The notes: generated from the letters alone by a model not told the origin. A DNA stretch of 64,000 nt from Roseovarius autotrophicus (GCF_018069895.1 NZ_JAGQDH010000006.1:1-64000); one strand, 5' to 3'. Positions 24,608 through 33,428 are shown, numbered from the stretch's first letter. Numbers and translations are program-made.

Positions 24608-25049
24608 GTAACCGAGCGTCCGACGATAAGGAACAGTCTACAAGTCAAAACTACCGGATCTTTGGACCCGGAGACGCGCCGGAGCTAGAATGCATCCGCA
24701 TCGAACCCAGTCAAAGAATCTGGAACTTCGTCCGATTCCGCACGTTTCCGCTGGCATCCATACAGGGACGCCGCGCCATTCCTGGGCGGGAAACCACGGA
24801 GATCAGTCTACAAATGATGTCGGACTGCCAAGCCGAACATAATGGCCCTGGGTGCCGTTCAAGGCTAGACTGAAGCGGACTGTAAGACGCGCAATTTGAC
24901 ACGGCGCTTTTTGGATCATCGCTATGATCCTGTCTTGCGCCGGTAAGATGGATAGGGAAGGACACCCTCCGGCACATGTGCCGCATTGGTCTTGCGTCGC
25001 TCTGGATAGCGCACGACCGACCATTCATACGAGACCATCGACCCCGTCG
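24608..25049. other. Non-coding gap between the regulator gene and the phosphorylase gene
   Basis: About 440 bp with no convincing gene on either strand. Short open readings exist (for example 38 codons on the minus strand ending near 24925) but none has a recognisable pattern or good RBS. GGATCAT-CGCT-ATGATCC (24913-24930) is a perfect 7-bp hairpin; it lacks a U-tract in either direction. The two flanking genes converge here, so terminators are expected. The region could be the right border of the acquired block. Confidence 0.4.
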
Positions 25050-25838
25050 TTACCGAAGCCGTGTGATGACCTGCAGCAATAGCAGGAGCGCATCCGCTGT
25101 TCCGTTAGCGTCTCCCTTCTCGAAATCGCCCTCGATCGTTCCCATCTGGTTGGTGACATGGGCGAGGCAGATCACATCGCGCCCGCGCGCTGTCGCGAAG
25201 GCGTAAAGCGCCGCCGCCTCCATCTCGACCGCGAGGATGCCGCGAGCGCGGGCTGCGGCAATGGCGGTTTCAGTCTCTCGGAACGGGGCATCGGTGGTCC
25301 ATGTGGCGCCGGTCAGCACGCGGGGACCGGTGTCGAAGGCGCCGTGCAGCCGCTGCAAAAGCCCGTGGGGCGCAGCGCACCAATCCGACGGTGGCAGATA
25401 GTGATAGCTGGTGCCCTCGTCCCGCCACGCCCGGTCGATCACGATGAAAAAGGGCGGCGCGCCCTGTGACGTGATCTGCCCCGAGGAGGTGATACTGATC
25501 AGCAACCGGCAGCCCGAGGCGAACATTTCCTCCGCCACCAGCACCGCAAAGGACGCCCCCACAGCACAGCCGACCACGCCGATCTGGTACCCCTCCAGAT
25601 CGAATACCCACATTTCCGTGTGATAACAGACCCATCCCGCGTGCCGCCGGGCGCGGCCCTGCGCACAGAGCCTGCGGACGATGTCGCCATCGGGATCGAG
25701 CAGGCATATCTCGGGCACTGTCACACATTCCGCGCCCTTTTGCCGCTGCGCCTCACGCAAGAGGCTCTCGGGCGTGAAGGCCGAGGGCGCGCCGTGATCC
25801 TTGTCGCGCAGGAGCGGCGGCGGCGGCGCGCCGGTCAT
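25050..25838 (-). CDS. Nucleoside phosphorylase-family protein (uridine phosphorylase-like)
   Basis: A 262-residue protein of the PNP/UDP phosphorylase superfamily, which cleaves nucleosides with phosphate. The nucleoside/phosphate-binding region is seen in GCAVGASFAVLVAEEM and ITSSGQI, and the substrate-binding AVEMEAAALYAFA (Met-Glu contacts ribose) is intact. Family proteins are usually about 250 residues. ATG 25838 overlaps the upstream membrane-protein gene by 4 bp (ATGA). The longer reading from 26054 would cover that gene in another frame and is rejected. Confidence 0.8.
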   Translation of the reverse strand: MTGAPPPPLLRDKDHGAPSAFTPESLLREAQRQKGAECVTVPEICLLDPDGDIVRRLCAQGRARRHAGWVCYHTEMWVFDLEGYQIGVVGCAVGASFAVLVAEEMFASGCRLLISITSSGQITSQGAPPFFIVIDRAWRDEGTSYHYLPPSDWCAAPHGLLQRLHGAFDTGPRVLTGATWTTDAPFRETETAIAAARARGILAVEMEAAALYAFATARGRDVICLAHVTNQMGTIEGDFEKGDANGTADALLLLLQVITRLR

Positions 25839-26188
25839 GCCCGCCCGCCGCGCCAATCGGCATAAGTTCCGAGGCACAAAAGCGTGAAACCGCCCAGTTC
25901 GGCGGGAAGGGAATAGCGGACATACATCGCAAAGCCGATCAGCGCCAATCCGGCAATACCAAGCAGAACCGGCATCACCCGCCCATGCCGCCGCTGCCTG
26001 AACGCCAGTGCCGCCACCGCGAGTGCCGCGAAGAACACGATCGCCCCGGCCCAAACCGCCTCATTCAGCGCGATGCCGACCCCGAGCGCGCCCAAGAGCG
26101 CAATCGCCGCCAGCGTGCCGTAACAGGCCATCAGCGACAGCGCCGCCGCCAAGGGGGCGTGCCATGCGCGTTTCGGGGTGTCAGGCAT
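25835..26188 (-). CDS. Small four-helix membrane protein, weakly MerF/MerC-like
   Basis: A 117-residue protein with four hydrophobic segments (about 12-38, 44-63, 70-91, 98-110). The first helix has ACYGTLAAIALLGALG, which faintly recalls the vicinal-Cys helix of Mer-type small transporters, but only a single Cys is present. It is coupled by overlap to the phosphorylase gene. No function can be assigned; a small-molecule or thiol-related membrane role is only a guess from the neighbourhood. Confidence 0.65.
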   Translation of the reverse strand: MPDTPKRAWHAPLAAALSLMACYGTLAAIALLGALGVGIALNEAVWAGAIVFFAALAVAALAFRQRRHGRVMPVLLGIAGLALIGFAMYVRYSLPAELGGFTLLCLGTYADWRGGRA

Positions 26189-26290
26189 CGCGGTCTCCCT
26201 GTTCTATGGATCGCTTGTCGGCATTCGGGAGGGATCCGGCAAGACATTCAGCCACCGGCGCCACGCATCTCGCGTGCTTGTGATCGGCGT

Positions 26291-26644
26291 TCAGAACACC
26301 AGCACCTTGTGCGCCGCCAGCGTGGCCGCGGCCAGTTCGTCCATGGTCGAACGCGCGGCCCCTTCCATCATGTCCGTCTCATCCAGCCCCCGCGCGTCCA
26401 TGCAGGTGCCGCAGATCAGCACACGCCCACCCGCCGACAGGACCCGGCGTAGCATCCGTTCGATATTGTAGAACCCCTCGGGCGTCTTTTGCCCCGCCTT
26501 GGCGCAGAGCACGGCATCGGCCATCAGGAACACGGTGATCTCGGCCTCTGCATCCTGCTTGGCCAGCGCATGCGCCATGCGCAGCCCATTGAAGCTGCGC
26601 TCGGTGCCATAGGGCGGATCGTTGAGAAGGATCAGGTGTTTCAT
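26291..26644 (-). CDS. DsrE/DsrF-like sulfur-carrier family protein
   Basis: A 117-residue DsrE-fold protein: MKHLILLNDPPYGTERSFNGLR start, VFLMADAVLCAKAG, and VLICGTCMDARGL near the C-terminal half. Cysteines in VLCAK and CGTCM are candidates for a persulfide carrier site. DsrE-like proteins shuttle sulfane sulfur or act in thiol oxidation. ATG 26644 overlaps the FA-hydroxylase gene stop by 4 bp, so both are under the same control, probably that of the divergent ArsR-rhodanese regulator. Confidence 0.8.
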   Translation of the reverse strand: MKHLILLNDPPYGTERSFNGLRMAHALAKQDAEAEITVFLMADAVLCAKAGQKTPEGFYNIERMLRRVLSAGGRVLICGTCMDARGLDETDMMEGAARSTMDELAAATLAAHKVLVF

Positions 26645-27492
26645 AGACGCGCGTCCCTAGTGTTGTCCGCATCCAGCGCGTGACCCGAGGCCGGGCCGCG
26701 CAGAGGCTGCACCAGCATCCGGTCGAGCCACAGATCGCGGCGCGTGCGGAATTGTTCGATCCCGATCTCCATGCCCTCATGCCCCTTGGCGGGTTGCGCC
26801 ACATAGGTGCCCAAGAGCCGGTCCCACCAAGGCAGGTTGAAGCCGTAGTTGGAATTGGTCTCGCGCGGATCGAGCGAATGATGCACGCGGTGCATGTCGG
26901 GCGTCACCACGATCAGGCGCAGCCAGCGATCCACCCTGCGCGGCAGGTCGATATTGCCGTGGTTGAAAAGTGCGGTGCCGTTCAGCAGAACCTCGAAGAT
27001 CAGCACCGCCACGGCAGGCGGGCCAAGCGCCGCCACCACCGCCAGCTTGATCGCCATCGACATCACGATCTCGACCGGGTGAAAGCGCAATCCGGTGGTG
27101 GCGTCAAATTCGAGGTCCGCGTGATGCATCCGGTGCAGCCGCCACAGCCCCGGCACGGCGTGAAACAAGACATGTTGCAGATAGATCGCCAGATCGAGCA
27201 GCAGGACCGAGACGAGGATCGCCAGCCAGCCGGGGGCGGGCAGATTGTTGAACAGGCCCCAGCCGCGCGCCTCTCCGATCGCCGCCAACCCGACCGCGAG
27301 GATCGGAAAGCTCAGCCGCAGGATGACCGTATCCAGCACCACAAGCCCGAGATTGTTGGTCCAGCGGAGCACGCGCGGGATGTCTTGTCGCCGCCGTGGC
27401 GCGGAAAGTTCCCAAATCATCATGGCAAACAGCAGGCCAAGAAAGACCGTGAGGCGGATCACCGGCTCGGCGCTCAGGATCGTGTCGGACAT
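26641..27492 (-). CDS. Sterol desaturase / fatty acid hydroxylase-superfamily membrane protein
   Basis: A 283-residue integral membrane di-iron protein. The His-box pattern of the FA-hydroxylase superfamily is complete: HVLFH, HRMHHAD, and the later HRVHHS, with NHGNID between them. Five or so TM helices precede and separate the boxes. The substrate in bacteria is usually unknown (lipid or carotenoid-like). ATG 27492 was chosen for its AAAGG RBS; an upstream start at 27537 would lie inside the operator palindrome. It is the first gene of the minus-strand unit facing the ArsR-rhodanese gene. Confidence 0.85.
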   Translation of the reverse strand: MSDTILSAEPVIRLTVFLGLLFAMMIWELSAPRRRQDIPRVLRWTNNLGLVVLDTVILRLSFPILAVGLAAIGEARGWGLFNNLPAPGWLAILVSVLLLDLAIYLQHVLFHAVPGLWRLHRMHHADLEFDATTGLRFHPVEIVMSMAIKLAVVAALGPPAVAVLIFEVLLNGTALFNHGNIDLPRRVDRWLRLIVVTPDMHRVHHSLDPRETNSNYGFNLPWWDRLLGTYVAQPAKGHEGMEIGIEQFRTRRDLWLDRMLVQPLRGPASGHALDADNTRDARL

Positions 27493-27530
27493 GGGGCGGC
27501 CTTTCGGGCTTGCGCGGCGGCGCGGAACAT

Positions 27531-27560
27531 TTATCATTCAAGCAACCACTTGAATGATAA
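27531..27560. promoter_or_regulatory. Perfect 12+12 bp inverted repeat, likely ArsR-family operator
   Basis: TTATCATTCAAG-N6-CTTGAATGATAA is a flawless 30-bp palindrome between the divergent hydroxylase (27492) and ArsR-rhodanese (27577) genes. The core ATTC...GAAT resembles sites of ArsR-type persulfide sensors such as BigR/SqrR. It is placed to control both directions. Confidence 0.8.
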
Positions 27561-27576
27561 GAGCTGCGTCACCGCC

Positions 27577-28245
27577 ATGTCAACCAGCCCGAAACAGGCC
27601 CTTCTTCGGGAATATGCCTTTGTCGCGCAGGCGCTTGCCGCCCCCGCGCGGCTGATGCTGCTGGAACAGTTGGCGCAGACCGAGGCGGCGGTCGAGGGTC
27701 TGGCGCGCAAGACCGGGCTGACGGTTGCCAATGCCTCGCAGCACCTGCAACAGCTGCGCCGCGCCGGGCTTGTCACCAGTCGGCGCGCGGGCAAGGCGGT
27801 GATCTACCGGCTGCAGGACAGGCGTGCGGTTGGCCTCATGGGGCTTTTGTCAGAGGTGGCCGAGGCCAATCTGGCGCAGGTCACGGATATTCTCGACGGC
27901 CTGTCCGGGGGTGCCCCGGCCCCCGAGCCGATCACCCGCGCCGCCCTTGCAGAGCGGCTGGCGGCGGGCGCTGTCATCCTGCTCGACATCCGCCCCGAGG
28001 ACGAGTTCGCCGCTGGCCACATCCCCGGTGCGCGCAATATCACATTGGCTGATCTCGAGAGGCTCCTGCCCAGGCTCGATCCCGAGACCGAGATCATCGC
28101 CTATTGCCGTGGCCCCTATTGCATCTACGCCCATCAGGCCGTGGCCCGGCTCCGGCAGCACGGTTTCAAGGCGCGGCGCATGCAAGGTGGTCTGCCGGAG
28201 TGGCGCGAGGACGGGCGAGCGGTCCGGATCCCACCATCACTGTAA
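27577..28245 (+). CDS. ArsR-family regulator fused to a rhodanese domain
   Basis: A 222-residue two-domain protein. The N-terminal ArsR winged helix (residues about 10-95; recognition segment TVANASQHLQQLRRAGLV) has no cysteines, so the classic metal sites are absent. The C-terminal rhodanese domain (about 118-215) carries the loop YCRGPYC with Cys177 and Cys182, a plausible persulfide or thiol sensing site. ATG 27577 follows the operator palindrome. It probably represses itself and the divergent hydroxylase-dsrE unit until sulfane sulfur or oxidant modifies the rhodanese cysteines; this mechanism is inferred. Confidence 0.85.
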   Translation: MSTSPKQALLREYAFVAQALAAPARLMLLEQLAQTEAAVEGLARKTGLTVANASQHLQQLRRAGLVTSRRAGKAVIYRLQDRRAVGLMGLLSEVAEANLAQVTDILDGLSGGAPAPEPITRAALAERLAAGAVILLDIRPEDEFAAGHIPGARNITLADLERLLPRLDPETEIIAYCRGPYCIYAHQAVARLRQHGFKARRMQGGLPEWREDGRAVRIPPSL

Positions 28246-28822
28246 CATTAGAAAGCCGGAAGGCAGGACCGGCATTGGAAGCATGCTGAGCGGCTGATTC
28301 ATACTGGTTGCATTCCGCCTGTGTGACAAGGTGGGGCAATTGCGCGCATGCCGGTCTCTGGGCATAATGTCCTTTGGCACGACATGCCGCAGCCAGCAGA
28401 GCCATGCCCGTTTTCAAGTCAACTTCGTCCCGCATGATGATCTGCATCCTGCAGACGGCCTTCGCGACCATCACGCATGCCTGGCCATGCCTCACACATA
28501 AATAGGGAGATTGCCGGAGGGCCGGCACGGTTGACTGAGCGCATATAATGGCGCGCGGTTCTGCCAGCCTGTGCAGGCCCTTCAGCAGCGCGCGTTTCCA
28601 ACTTGCGCCCGGATCGAAAAGAGCGGGAGGTCACTGGATAAGCTGACGGGACAACAGGCTGCCGGTGACCTGTAGCAGCAGGCGGTTGACACGCCCGGAC
28701 GGGCGTATATAAGCGCGACTTCATTGGTGTTGGCGGCCCCCGCAAGGGGATGCCTGTCGGTCAACGGCGCAAAGCCCGAGGCAAAGGACAACGCCCTTCG
28801 ACACATCAGAAGGAGACCAGCC
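28246..28822. other. Non-coding region upstream of rpsD
   Basis: About 577 bp with no supported gene. It is relatively rich in small inverted repeats. An isolated TATAAT (28544-28549) has only TTGACT 7 bp upstream, too close for a promoter. The 3' part contains the rpsD promoter and a leader of roughly 100 nt in which a C-rich/G-rich pair (GCCCCC...GGGGATGCC) may fold, possibly for S4 autoregulation. Confidence 0.45.
28686..28713 (+). promoter_or_regulatory. Candidate rpsD promoter
   Basis: TTGACA (28686-28691) and TATAAG (28708-28713) separated by 16 bp, about 110 bp before the rpsD start. Near-consensus, as expected for a ribosomal protein gene. Confidence 0.65.
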
Positions 28823-29443
28823 GTGACCAAACGCACGTCTGCCAAGTACAAGATTGACCGCCGCATGGGCGAAAACATCTGGGGGCGCCCGAAATCCCCT
28901 GTGAACAAGCGCGAATACGGCCCCGGCCAGCACGGTCAGCGCCGCAAGGCCAAGATTTCCGATTTCGGCCTTCAGCTTCGTGCCAAGCAGAAACTCAAGG
29001 GCTACTATGGCGACCTGACCGAGAAGCAGTTCCGCCGCATCTATGCCGAGGCCGAGCGCCGCAAGGGCGATACCGGCGAGAACCTGATCGGTCTGCTGGA
29101 GCGCCGTCTCGATGCCGTGGTCTACCGCGCCAAGTTCGTGCCCACCATGTTCGCTGCCCGCCAGTTCGTGAACCATGGCCATGTGCTTGTGAACGGTAAG
29201 CGCGTCAACATCCCCTCCTACCGCGTGAAAGAGGGTGACGTGATCGAGGTGCGCGAGAAGTCGAAACAGATGACCGTGCTGCTCGAAGCCGTGCAACTGG
29301 CCGAGCGCGACGTGCCCGATTACGTCGAAGTCGATCACTCCAAGATGGTCGCGACCTTCGTGCGCCAGCCTGGCCTGTCAGACGTGCCCTATCCGGTGAT
29401 GATGGAGCCGAACCTCGTCATCGAATATTACGCGCAGAACTGA
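28823..29443 (+). CDS. rpsD: 30S ribosomal protein S4
   Basis: S4 binds 16S rRNA early in small-subunit assembly and autoregulates its synthesis in many bacteria. The 206-residue protein starts at GTG 28823 ([10 protein letters not shown]) behind AAGGAG; the reading can be extended upstream but not with similarity. The S4 RNA-binding domain [14 protein letters not shown]...[12 protein letters not shown] is intact. Note the N-terminal [11 protein letters not shown] form typical of alphaproteobacteria, with no zinc-binding Cys. Confidence 0.97.
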   Translation: MTKRTSAKYKIDRRMGENIWGRPKSPVNKREYGPGQHGQRRKAKISDFGLQLRAKQKLKGYYGDLTEKQFRRIYAEAERRKGDTGENLIGLLERRLDAVVYRAKFVPTMFAARQFVNHGHVLVNGKRVNIPSYRVKEGDVIEVREKSKQMTVLLEAVQLAERDVPDYVEVDHSKMVATFVRQPGLSDVPYPVMMEPNLVIEYYAQN

Positions 29444-29473
29444 TCCTTCGATTCCAGTTCGCCAAAGCTCTTC

Positions 29474-29499
29474 GAAAGCCGCCCCTTGGGGCGGCTTTC
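29474..29499 (+). terminator. rpsD terminator
   Basis: GAAAGCCGCCCC and GGGGCGGCTTTC form a 12-bp perfect stem with a very short loop 30 bp after the rpsD stop. The U content of the 3' arm serves as the release tract. Confidence 0.8.
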
Positions 29500-29719
29500 T
29501 GCATTGTCCCGAGGGAGAATGGCGTTGGCGCCCGCATTCGGACAATCACCGCGGTTGGACAGGTTTGATCCAGTGGCGACGACAATGCCACAGAAACTCT
29601 TTGAGACAGGGCCAAATTTGCCCTGATTGCCCGTCATCCAGTCTGGACAGAGACCTGTCGGATTCATCGCGGCTGCGGGGGCGTCGCGTGTCCGGTTCGC
29701 TTTAAAATGAGGTTTGAGC

Positions 29720-30457
29720 ATGACCACTCCGCGCCTTGGCGTCATCCCCCCGCACGCCCATGCCATTCGCCAGGACAATCTGCCGATGCGCCGCTACCGC
29801 TGCATGTGGCTGGATATCGGCGGCATGATCAGCGAGGCCGAGCACCATCTGCCCGCCCTTCCGCTGCTAGATGCGGCGCATGGCGGTTTCGCGCGCGGCG
29901 CTCTGGTCGAGACACCGCGTGGCCCTGTGGCGGTCGAGGATCTCTTGCCGGGCGACACCATCAGCACACATGCGCACGGCGCCTTGCCGGTGCTCTGGAT
30001 CGGAATGGCGACCCTGCGCCCCGAGGGCGACAAGGGCACGCCCCTGACGCGGATCATGGCCGATGCCTTCGGGATCGGGCGACCCTTTGGCGATCTGGTC
30101 ATGGGGCCGGGCGGGCGGCTGATGACGCGCCCACGCGGTCTGCGCGCACGAATCGGGGCCGAACAGATCCTGACCCCAGCCCATGCTATCGCCGACGGGA
30201 TGACCACCTTTCGCCTGACGCTGCGCCAGCCGGTGACGCTCTATCACCTCGCGCTCCAGCACCATTCGGTGATCACGGTGAACGGACTTGAAACCGAGAC
30301 ATTCCACCCCGGCCCCGGCTTCGAGCGCGCCCTGGACCCGGTCCTCCTGCGGCTGGTCATGAGCGCCTTTCCCCATATCGAGGACCCGCGCGCGTTCGGC
30401 TCTCTCGCCCAGATGCGCCTGCCGTTCGACACGCCGGAACTGCTCGATCTGGTCTGA
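29720..30457 (+). CDS. Hint-domain-containing protein
   Basis: A 245-residue protein with a Hint (hedgehog/intein) module. FARGALVETPRGPVAVEDLLPGD is the canonical first strand region, and the later VITVNGLETETFHP is the terminal part. There is no Cys/Ser at the start of the domain (Ala-Leu instead), so autoprocessing is doubtful. Such standalone Hint proteins are multiplied in Rhodobacterales with unknown function. ATG 29720 has a GAGG RBS; a TTG two codons earlier is possible. Preceded by about 220 bp that hold only the rpsD terminator. Confidence 0.8.
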   Translation: MTTPRLGVIPPHAHAIRQDNLPMRRYRCMWLDIGGMISEAEHHLPALPLLDAAHGGFARGALVETPRGPVAVEDLLPGDTISTHAHGALPVLWIGMATLRPEGDKGTPLTRIMADAFGIGRPFGDLVMGPGGRLMTRPRGLRARIGAEQILTPAHAIADGMTTFRLTLRQPVTLYHLALQHHSVITVNGLETETFHPGPGFERALDPVLLRLVMSAFPHIEDPRAFGSLAQMRLPFDTPELLDLV

Positions 30458-30466
30458 ACCCGCCGC

Positions 30467-30967
30467 TCAGGCGGGCTGATCGAGCCGCGCCTCGAGGATG
30501 TCGAAGGGCACGCCCGGCTCGTCCTTGGCGCCGCGAATGACAAGCGAGGTCTTGACGCTGCCCACATTGTCGGCCGCCGTCAGTTCCTCGGTCAGGAAGC
30601 GCTGAAAAGTCGAAAGATCAGGGGCCACGCATTTGAGGATAAAATCCACCTCGCCGTTCAGCATGTGGCACTCGCGCACCAATGGCCAGGCCCGGCAGCG
30701 CGCCTCGAAGGCGCTCAGATCCGCCTCGGCCTGACTTTGAAGCCCGACCATGGCGAAAACCTGCACCTCGAAACCCAGTTCGCGCGGATCGATATCGGCG
30801 TGATAGCCACGGATGAACCCTTGCTCCTCCAGCGCGCGCACACGGCGAAGACAGGGCGGCGCGGATATGCCTACTCGCTTGGCCAGTTCCACATTGGTCA
30901 TCCGGCCGTCGGCCTGCAATTCGGCCAGGATCTTGCGGTCGATCGGATCGAGACGGGCACCCGCCAT
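30467..30967 (-). CDS. Lrp/AsnC-family transcriptional regulator
   Basis: A 166-residue Lrp-type regulator: N-terminal HTH (MTNVELAKRVGISAPPCLRRV region) followed by the AsnC ligand-binding domain (VDFILKCVAPDLSTFQRFL). Lrp proteins form octamers and respond to amino acids. ATG 30967 with AAGGGG upstream is preferred to a start at 31036. It is divergent from trxB with 173 bp between, containing paired TGCGCA sites; autoregulation and control of trxB are both possible. Confidence 0.9.
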   Translation of the reverse strand: MAGARLDPIDRKILAELQADGRMTNVELAKRVGISAPPCLRRVRALEEQGFIRGYHADIDPRELGFEVQVFAMVGLQSQAEADLSAFEARCRAWPLVRECHMLNGEVDFILKCVAPDLSTFQRFLTEELTAADNVGSVKTSLVIRGAKDEPGVPFDILEARLDQPA

Positions 30968-31016
30968 CGTTATACCCCTTGCTGATTTCGCGGATGTTAT
31001 AGCAGCAGTGTCCATG

Positions 31017-31043
31017 TGCGCAATAATATTTCGCATATGCGCA
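31017..31043. promoter_or_regulatory. Paired TGCGCA sites in the lrp-trxB intergenic region
   Basis: TGCGCA at 31017-31022 and 31038-31043 are spaced 21 bp start to start (two helical turns) across an AT-rich centre. This fits an Lrp-family operator but could be coincidence; each hexamer is self-palindromic. Confidence 0.4.
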
Positions 31044-31140
31044 AGATCGTTTCTGTCAGCCCCGCCGACACCGGGGGGTTACATGCCGCCCGTGCCGCCG
31101 TTATATCACGGCTCGAACCGCCGCTAAAGAAAGGCCCCCA

Positions 31141-32085
31141 ATGTCCGAAACCCGTCATACCCGCTGCCTCATCATCGGCTCCGGCCCTGCCGGTTATACC
31201 GCCGGGGTCTATGCGTCGCGCGCCATGCTCTCGCCCATCCTCGTGCAGGGGATCGAGCCGGGCGGGCAGCTCACCACCACCACCGAGGTCGAGAACTGGC
31301 CCGGCGATACCGAGGTGCAAGGCCCCGACCTCATGGTTCGGATGGAGGCTCATGCCCGCGCCATGGGCTGCGAGATCGTGGGCGACATCATCACCGAGCT
31401 TGACGCTGAGACCCGCCCCTTTGTGGCGAAAGGGGACAGCGGCAAAACCTATACCGCTGATGCCGTGATTCTCGCTACCGGCGCACGGGCGAAATGGCTG
31501 GGCCTGCCCTCGGAAGAGGCGTTCAAGGGCTTTGGTGTCTCTGCTTGCGCCACCTGCGACGGGTTCTTCTATCGCGGGCAGGAGATCGTCGTCATCGGCG
31601 GCGGCAACACCGCGGTGGAAGAGGCGTTGTTCCTGACCAATTTCGCCTCCAAGGTCACGCTCATCCACCGCCGCGATGAACTACGCGCCGAAAAGATCCT
31701 GCAGGACCGCCTGTTCAGGAACCCAAAGATCGAAACGCTCTGGTTTCACACGCTGGAAGATGTCTTTGGCACCGACAACCCCAAGGGCGTCGAGGGCGTG
31801 CGTGTGCGCCATGTCGAGACCGATGCCATCACCGAAATCCCCTGCAAGGGCGTGTTCATCGCCATCGGCCATGCACCCGTAAGCGAGCTGGTGAAAGGCA
31901 AGGTCGAGATGCATCACGGCGATTACGTCAAGGTTGTGCCCGGCAGCACCCGCACCTCGGTGCCGGGACTGTTCGCAGCAGGGGACCTGACCGACCATGT
32001 CTATCGGCAGGCGGTGACAAGCGCCGGAATGGGCTGCATGGCCGCGCTCGATGCCGAACGCTGGCTGGCCGAACAGGACGGGTAA
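31141..32085 (+). CDS. trxB: Thioredoxin-disulfide reductase
   Basis: A 314-residue FAD/NADPH enzyme that reduces thioredoxin. FAD-binding [20 protein letters not shown]-binding [10 protein letters not shown], the redox pair in [10 protein letters not shown] (Cys-Ala-Thr-Cys), and the terminal [18 protein letters not shown] motif are all present. Length is standard for the low-molecular-weight type. It may be regulated by the divergent Lrp-type gene. Confidence 0.97.
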   Translation: MSETRHTRCLIIGSGPAGYTAGVYASRAMLSPILVQGIEPGGQLTTTTEVENWPGDTEVQGPDLMVRMEAHARAMGCEIVGDIITELDAETRPFVAKGDSGKTYTADAVILATGARAKWLGLPSEEAFKGFGVSACATCDGFFYRGQEIVVIGGGNTAVEEALFLTNFASKVTLIHRRDELRAEKILQDRLFRNPKIETLWFHTLEDVFGTDNPKGVEGVRVRHVETDAITEIPCKGVFIAIGHAPVSELVKGKVEMHHGDYVKVVPGSTRTSVPGLFAAGDLTDHVYRQAVTSAGMGCMAALDAERWLAEQDG

Positions 32086-32230
32086 AGCGACATACCGGCC
32101 GTCGATTGGGGCCACTGCCCCACCCCCCCGGGATATATCTGGCCAGAAGAAACCTGGTCGGGCTTAAGGCTTTCTTCATTGGTGCGGTCCTAGTCTCCGG
32201 TCAGGATGACGGATCAGGGACAGGCTGGAC

Positions 32231-33295
32231 ATGGGCGCACCACCGGCACGGATCGATGCCTCTGCGCATCAGGGGGCGGCAGCGCATCTGAGCCGAGCGC
32301 AAAAGGCCGCGATCATCGTGCGGTTTCTGATGAACGAAGGGGCTGAGGTGCCGTTGACCGAACTACCCGAGGGGTTGCAGGCACGGCTGACCAAACAGAT
32401 GGGTTCCATGCGCTATGTGGATCGCGGCACGCTTGCCGATGTCGTCGCCGAATTCGCGCGCGAACTTGAGGGGATGGGGCTTACCTTTCCGCGTGGGGTG
32501 GCCGGGGCGCTTTCGGCGCTTGATGGCCGCATCAGCCCACAGACCGCCGCCCGCCTGCGCAAGGAGGCCGGAGTGCGTCAGTATGGCGACCCATGGGAAT
32601 TCGTCCAGCGCACCGCACCCGCCGATCTCGTGCCGATCATCGAAAGCGAAAGCGCAGAAGTGGCAGCCGTTATCCTGTCGAAGCTCGACGTGGCGCGCGC
32701 CGGCGACCTGCTGGGGCTGCTTTCGGGGCCGGTGGCGCGCCGGATCACCTATGCGATCTCGCAAACCGGCGCGGTCAGCCCCGATGCCGTGGATCGCATC
32801 GGCCTGGCATTGGCCGCGCAATTGCAGGACATGCCCGAAACCGCCTTTGCCGAGGGGGCGGTAGACCGTGTCGGCGCCATCCTCAACTATTCCGCGGCCG
32901 CGATCCGCGACAAGGTTCTTGAGGGTCTTGAAGAGACCGACCATGATTTCGCGGCCCTTGTGCGCAAGGCCATCTTTACCTTCGTGCACCTTCCCGAACG
33001 GGTAAAACCCACCGACATACCGCGAATACTGCGCGAGGTCGATCAGCCCATTCTGGTAACGGCGCTGGCCGGCGCACAAGGGGACGAACTTGCGCAGGCG
33101 GCAGAATTCCTGCTGTCGAACATGTCCAGGCGCATGGCCGAGACGCTGCGCGAGGAAATCGCCGAACGCGACCGCGTGCGCCCCCGCGATGCCGAGGCCG
33201 CGCAGACCGAGGTGGTCAATGCCGTGCGCAGGCTCGAAGCGGCGGGCGAGATCGCCCTGATCCGTCCCGAGGAGGAGGAAAGCCCGGATGGCTGA
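32231..33295 (+). CDS. fliG: Flagellar motor switch protein FliG-like, outside a flagellar cluster
   Basis: A 354-residue FliG. The N-terminal domain (LSRAQKAAIIVRFLMNEGAEV), the middle domain with IIESESAEVAAVILSKLD (the EHPQ region, here Glu-Ser-Ala-Glu), and the C-terminal charged helix (ALVRKAIFTFVHLPERV...DIPRILREVD) that meets MotA are recognisable. No other flagellar gene lies nearby. In Rhodobacterales such stand-alone FliG copies are common. ATG 32231 has only a weak RBS. Confidence 0.8.
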   Translation: MGAPPARIDASAHQGAAAHLSRAQKAAIIVRFLMNEGAEVPLTELPEGLQARLTKQMGSMRYVDRGTLADVVAEFARELEGMGLTFPRGVAGALSALDGRISPQTAARLRKEAGVRQYGDPWEFVQRTAPADLVPIIESESAEVAAVILSKLDVARAGDLLGLLSGPVARRITYAISQTGAVSPDAVDRIGLALAAQLQDMPETAFAEGAVDRVGAILNYSAAAIRDKVLEGLEETDHDFAALVRKAIFTFVHLPERVKPTDIPRILREVDQPILVTALAGAQGDELAQAAEFLLSNMSRRMAETLREEIAERDRVRPRDAEAAQTEVVNAVRRLEAAGEIALIRPEEEESPDG

Positions 33296-33428
33296 CCTCT
33301 CCTCTCCTCGCCTCTTGTCCAGGGCACTGGTCAGGCCATTGTCATCCTGCTTATGATGGCGCGCGTCGTCAGCGGATGACCGGGCATGGTCGCGGCCATT
33401 CATGAATTCCATCGGAGGATGACAGGCT

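Noticed and set aside
24604..24873. 89-codon plus-strand reading after the response regulator
   Set aside because: It overlaps the regulator stop and shows no domain or composition like its neighbours.
24922..25041. 38-codon minus-strand reading (MVSYEWSVVRYPERR...) downstream of the phosphorylase gene
   Set aside because: No recognisable pattern and no convincing RBS; it lies in a spacer and could be chance.
26680..27576. Long upstream extension of the ArsR-rhodanese reading
   Set aside because: It is antisense to the FA-hydroxylase gene and crosses the operator palindrome; His/Arg/Gln-rich composition is that of a shadow frame.
28531..28549. TTGACT plus TATAAT upstream of rpsD as a promoter
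   Set aside because: The spacer is only 7 bp; the pair at 28686-28713 with 16 bp is a better promoter.
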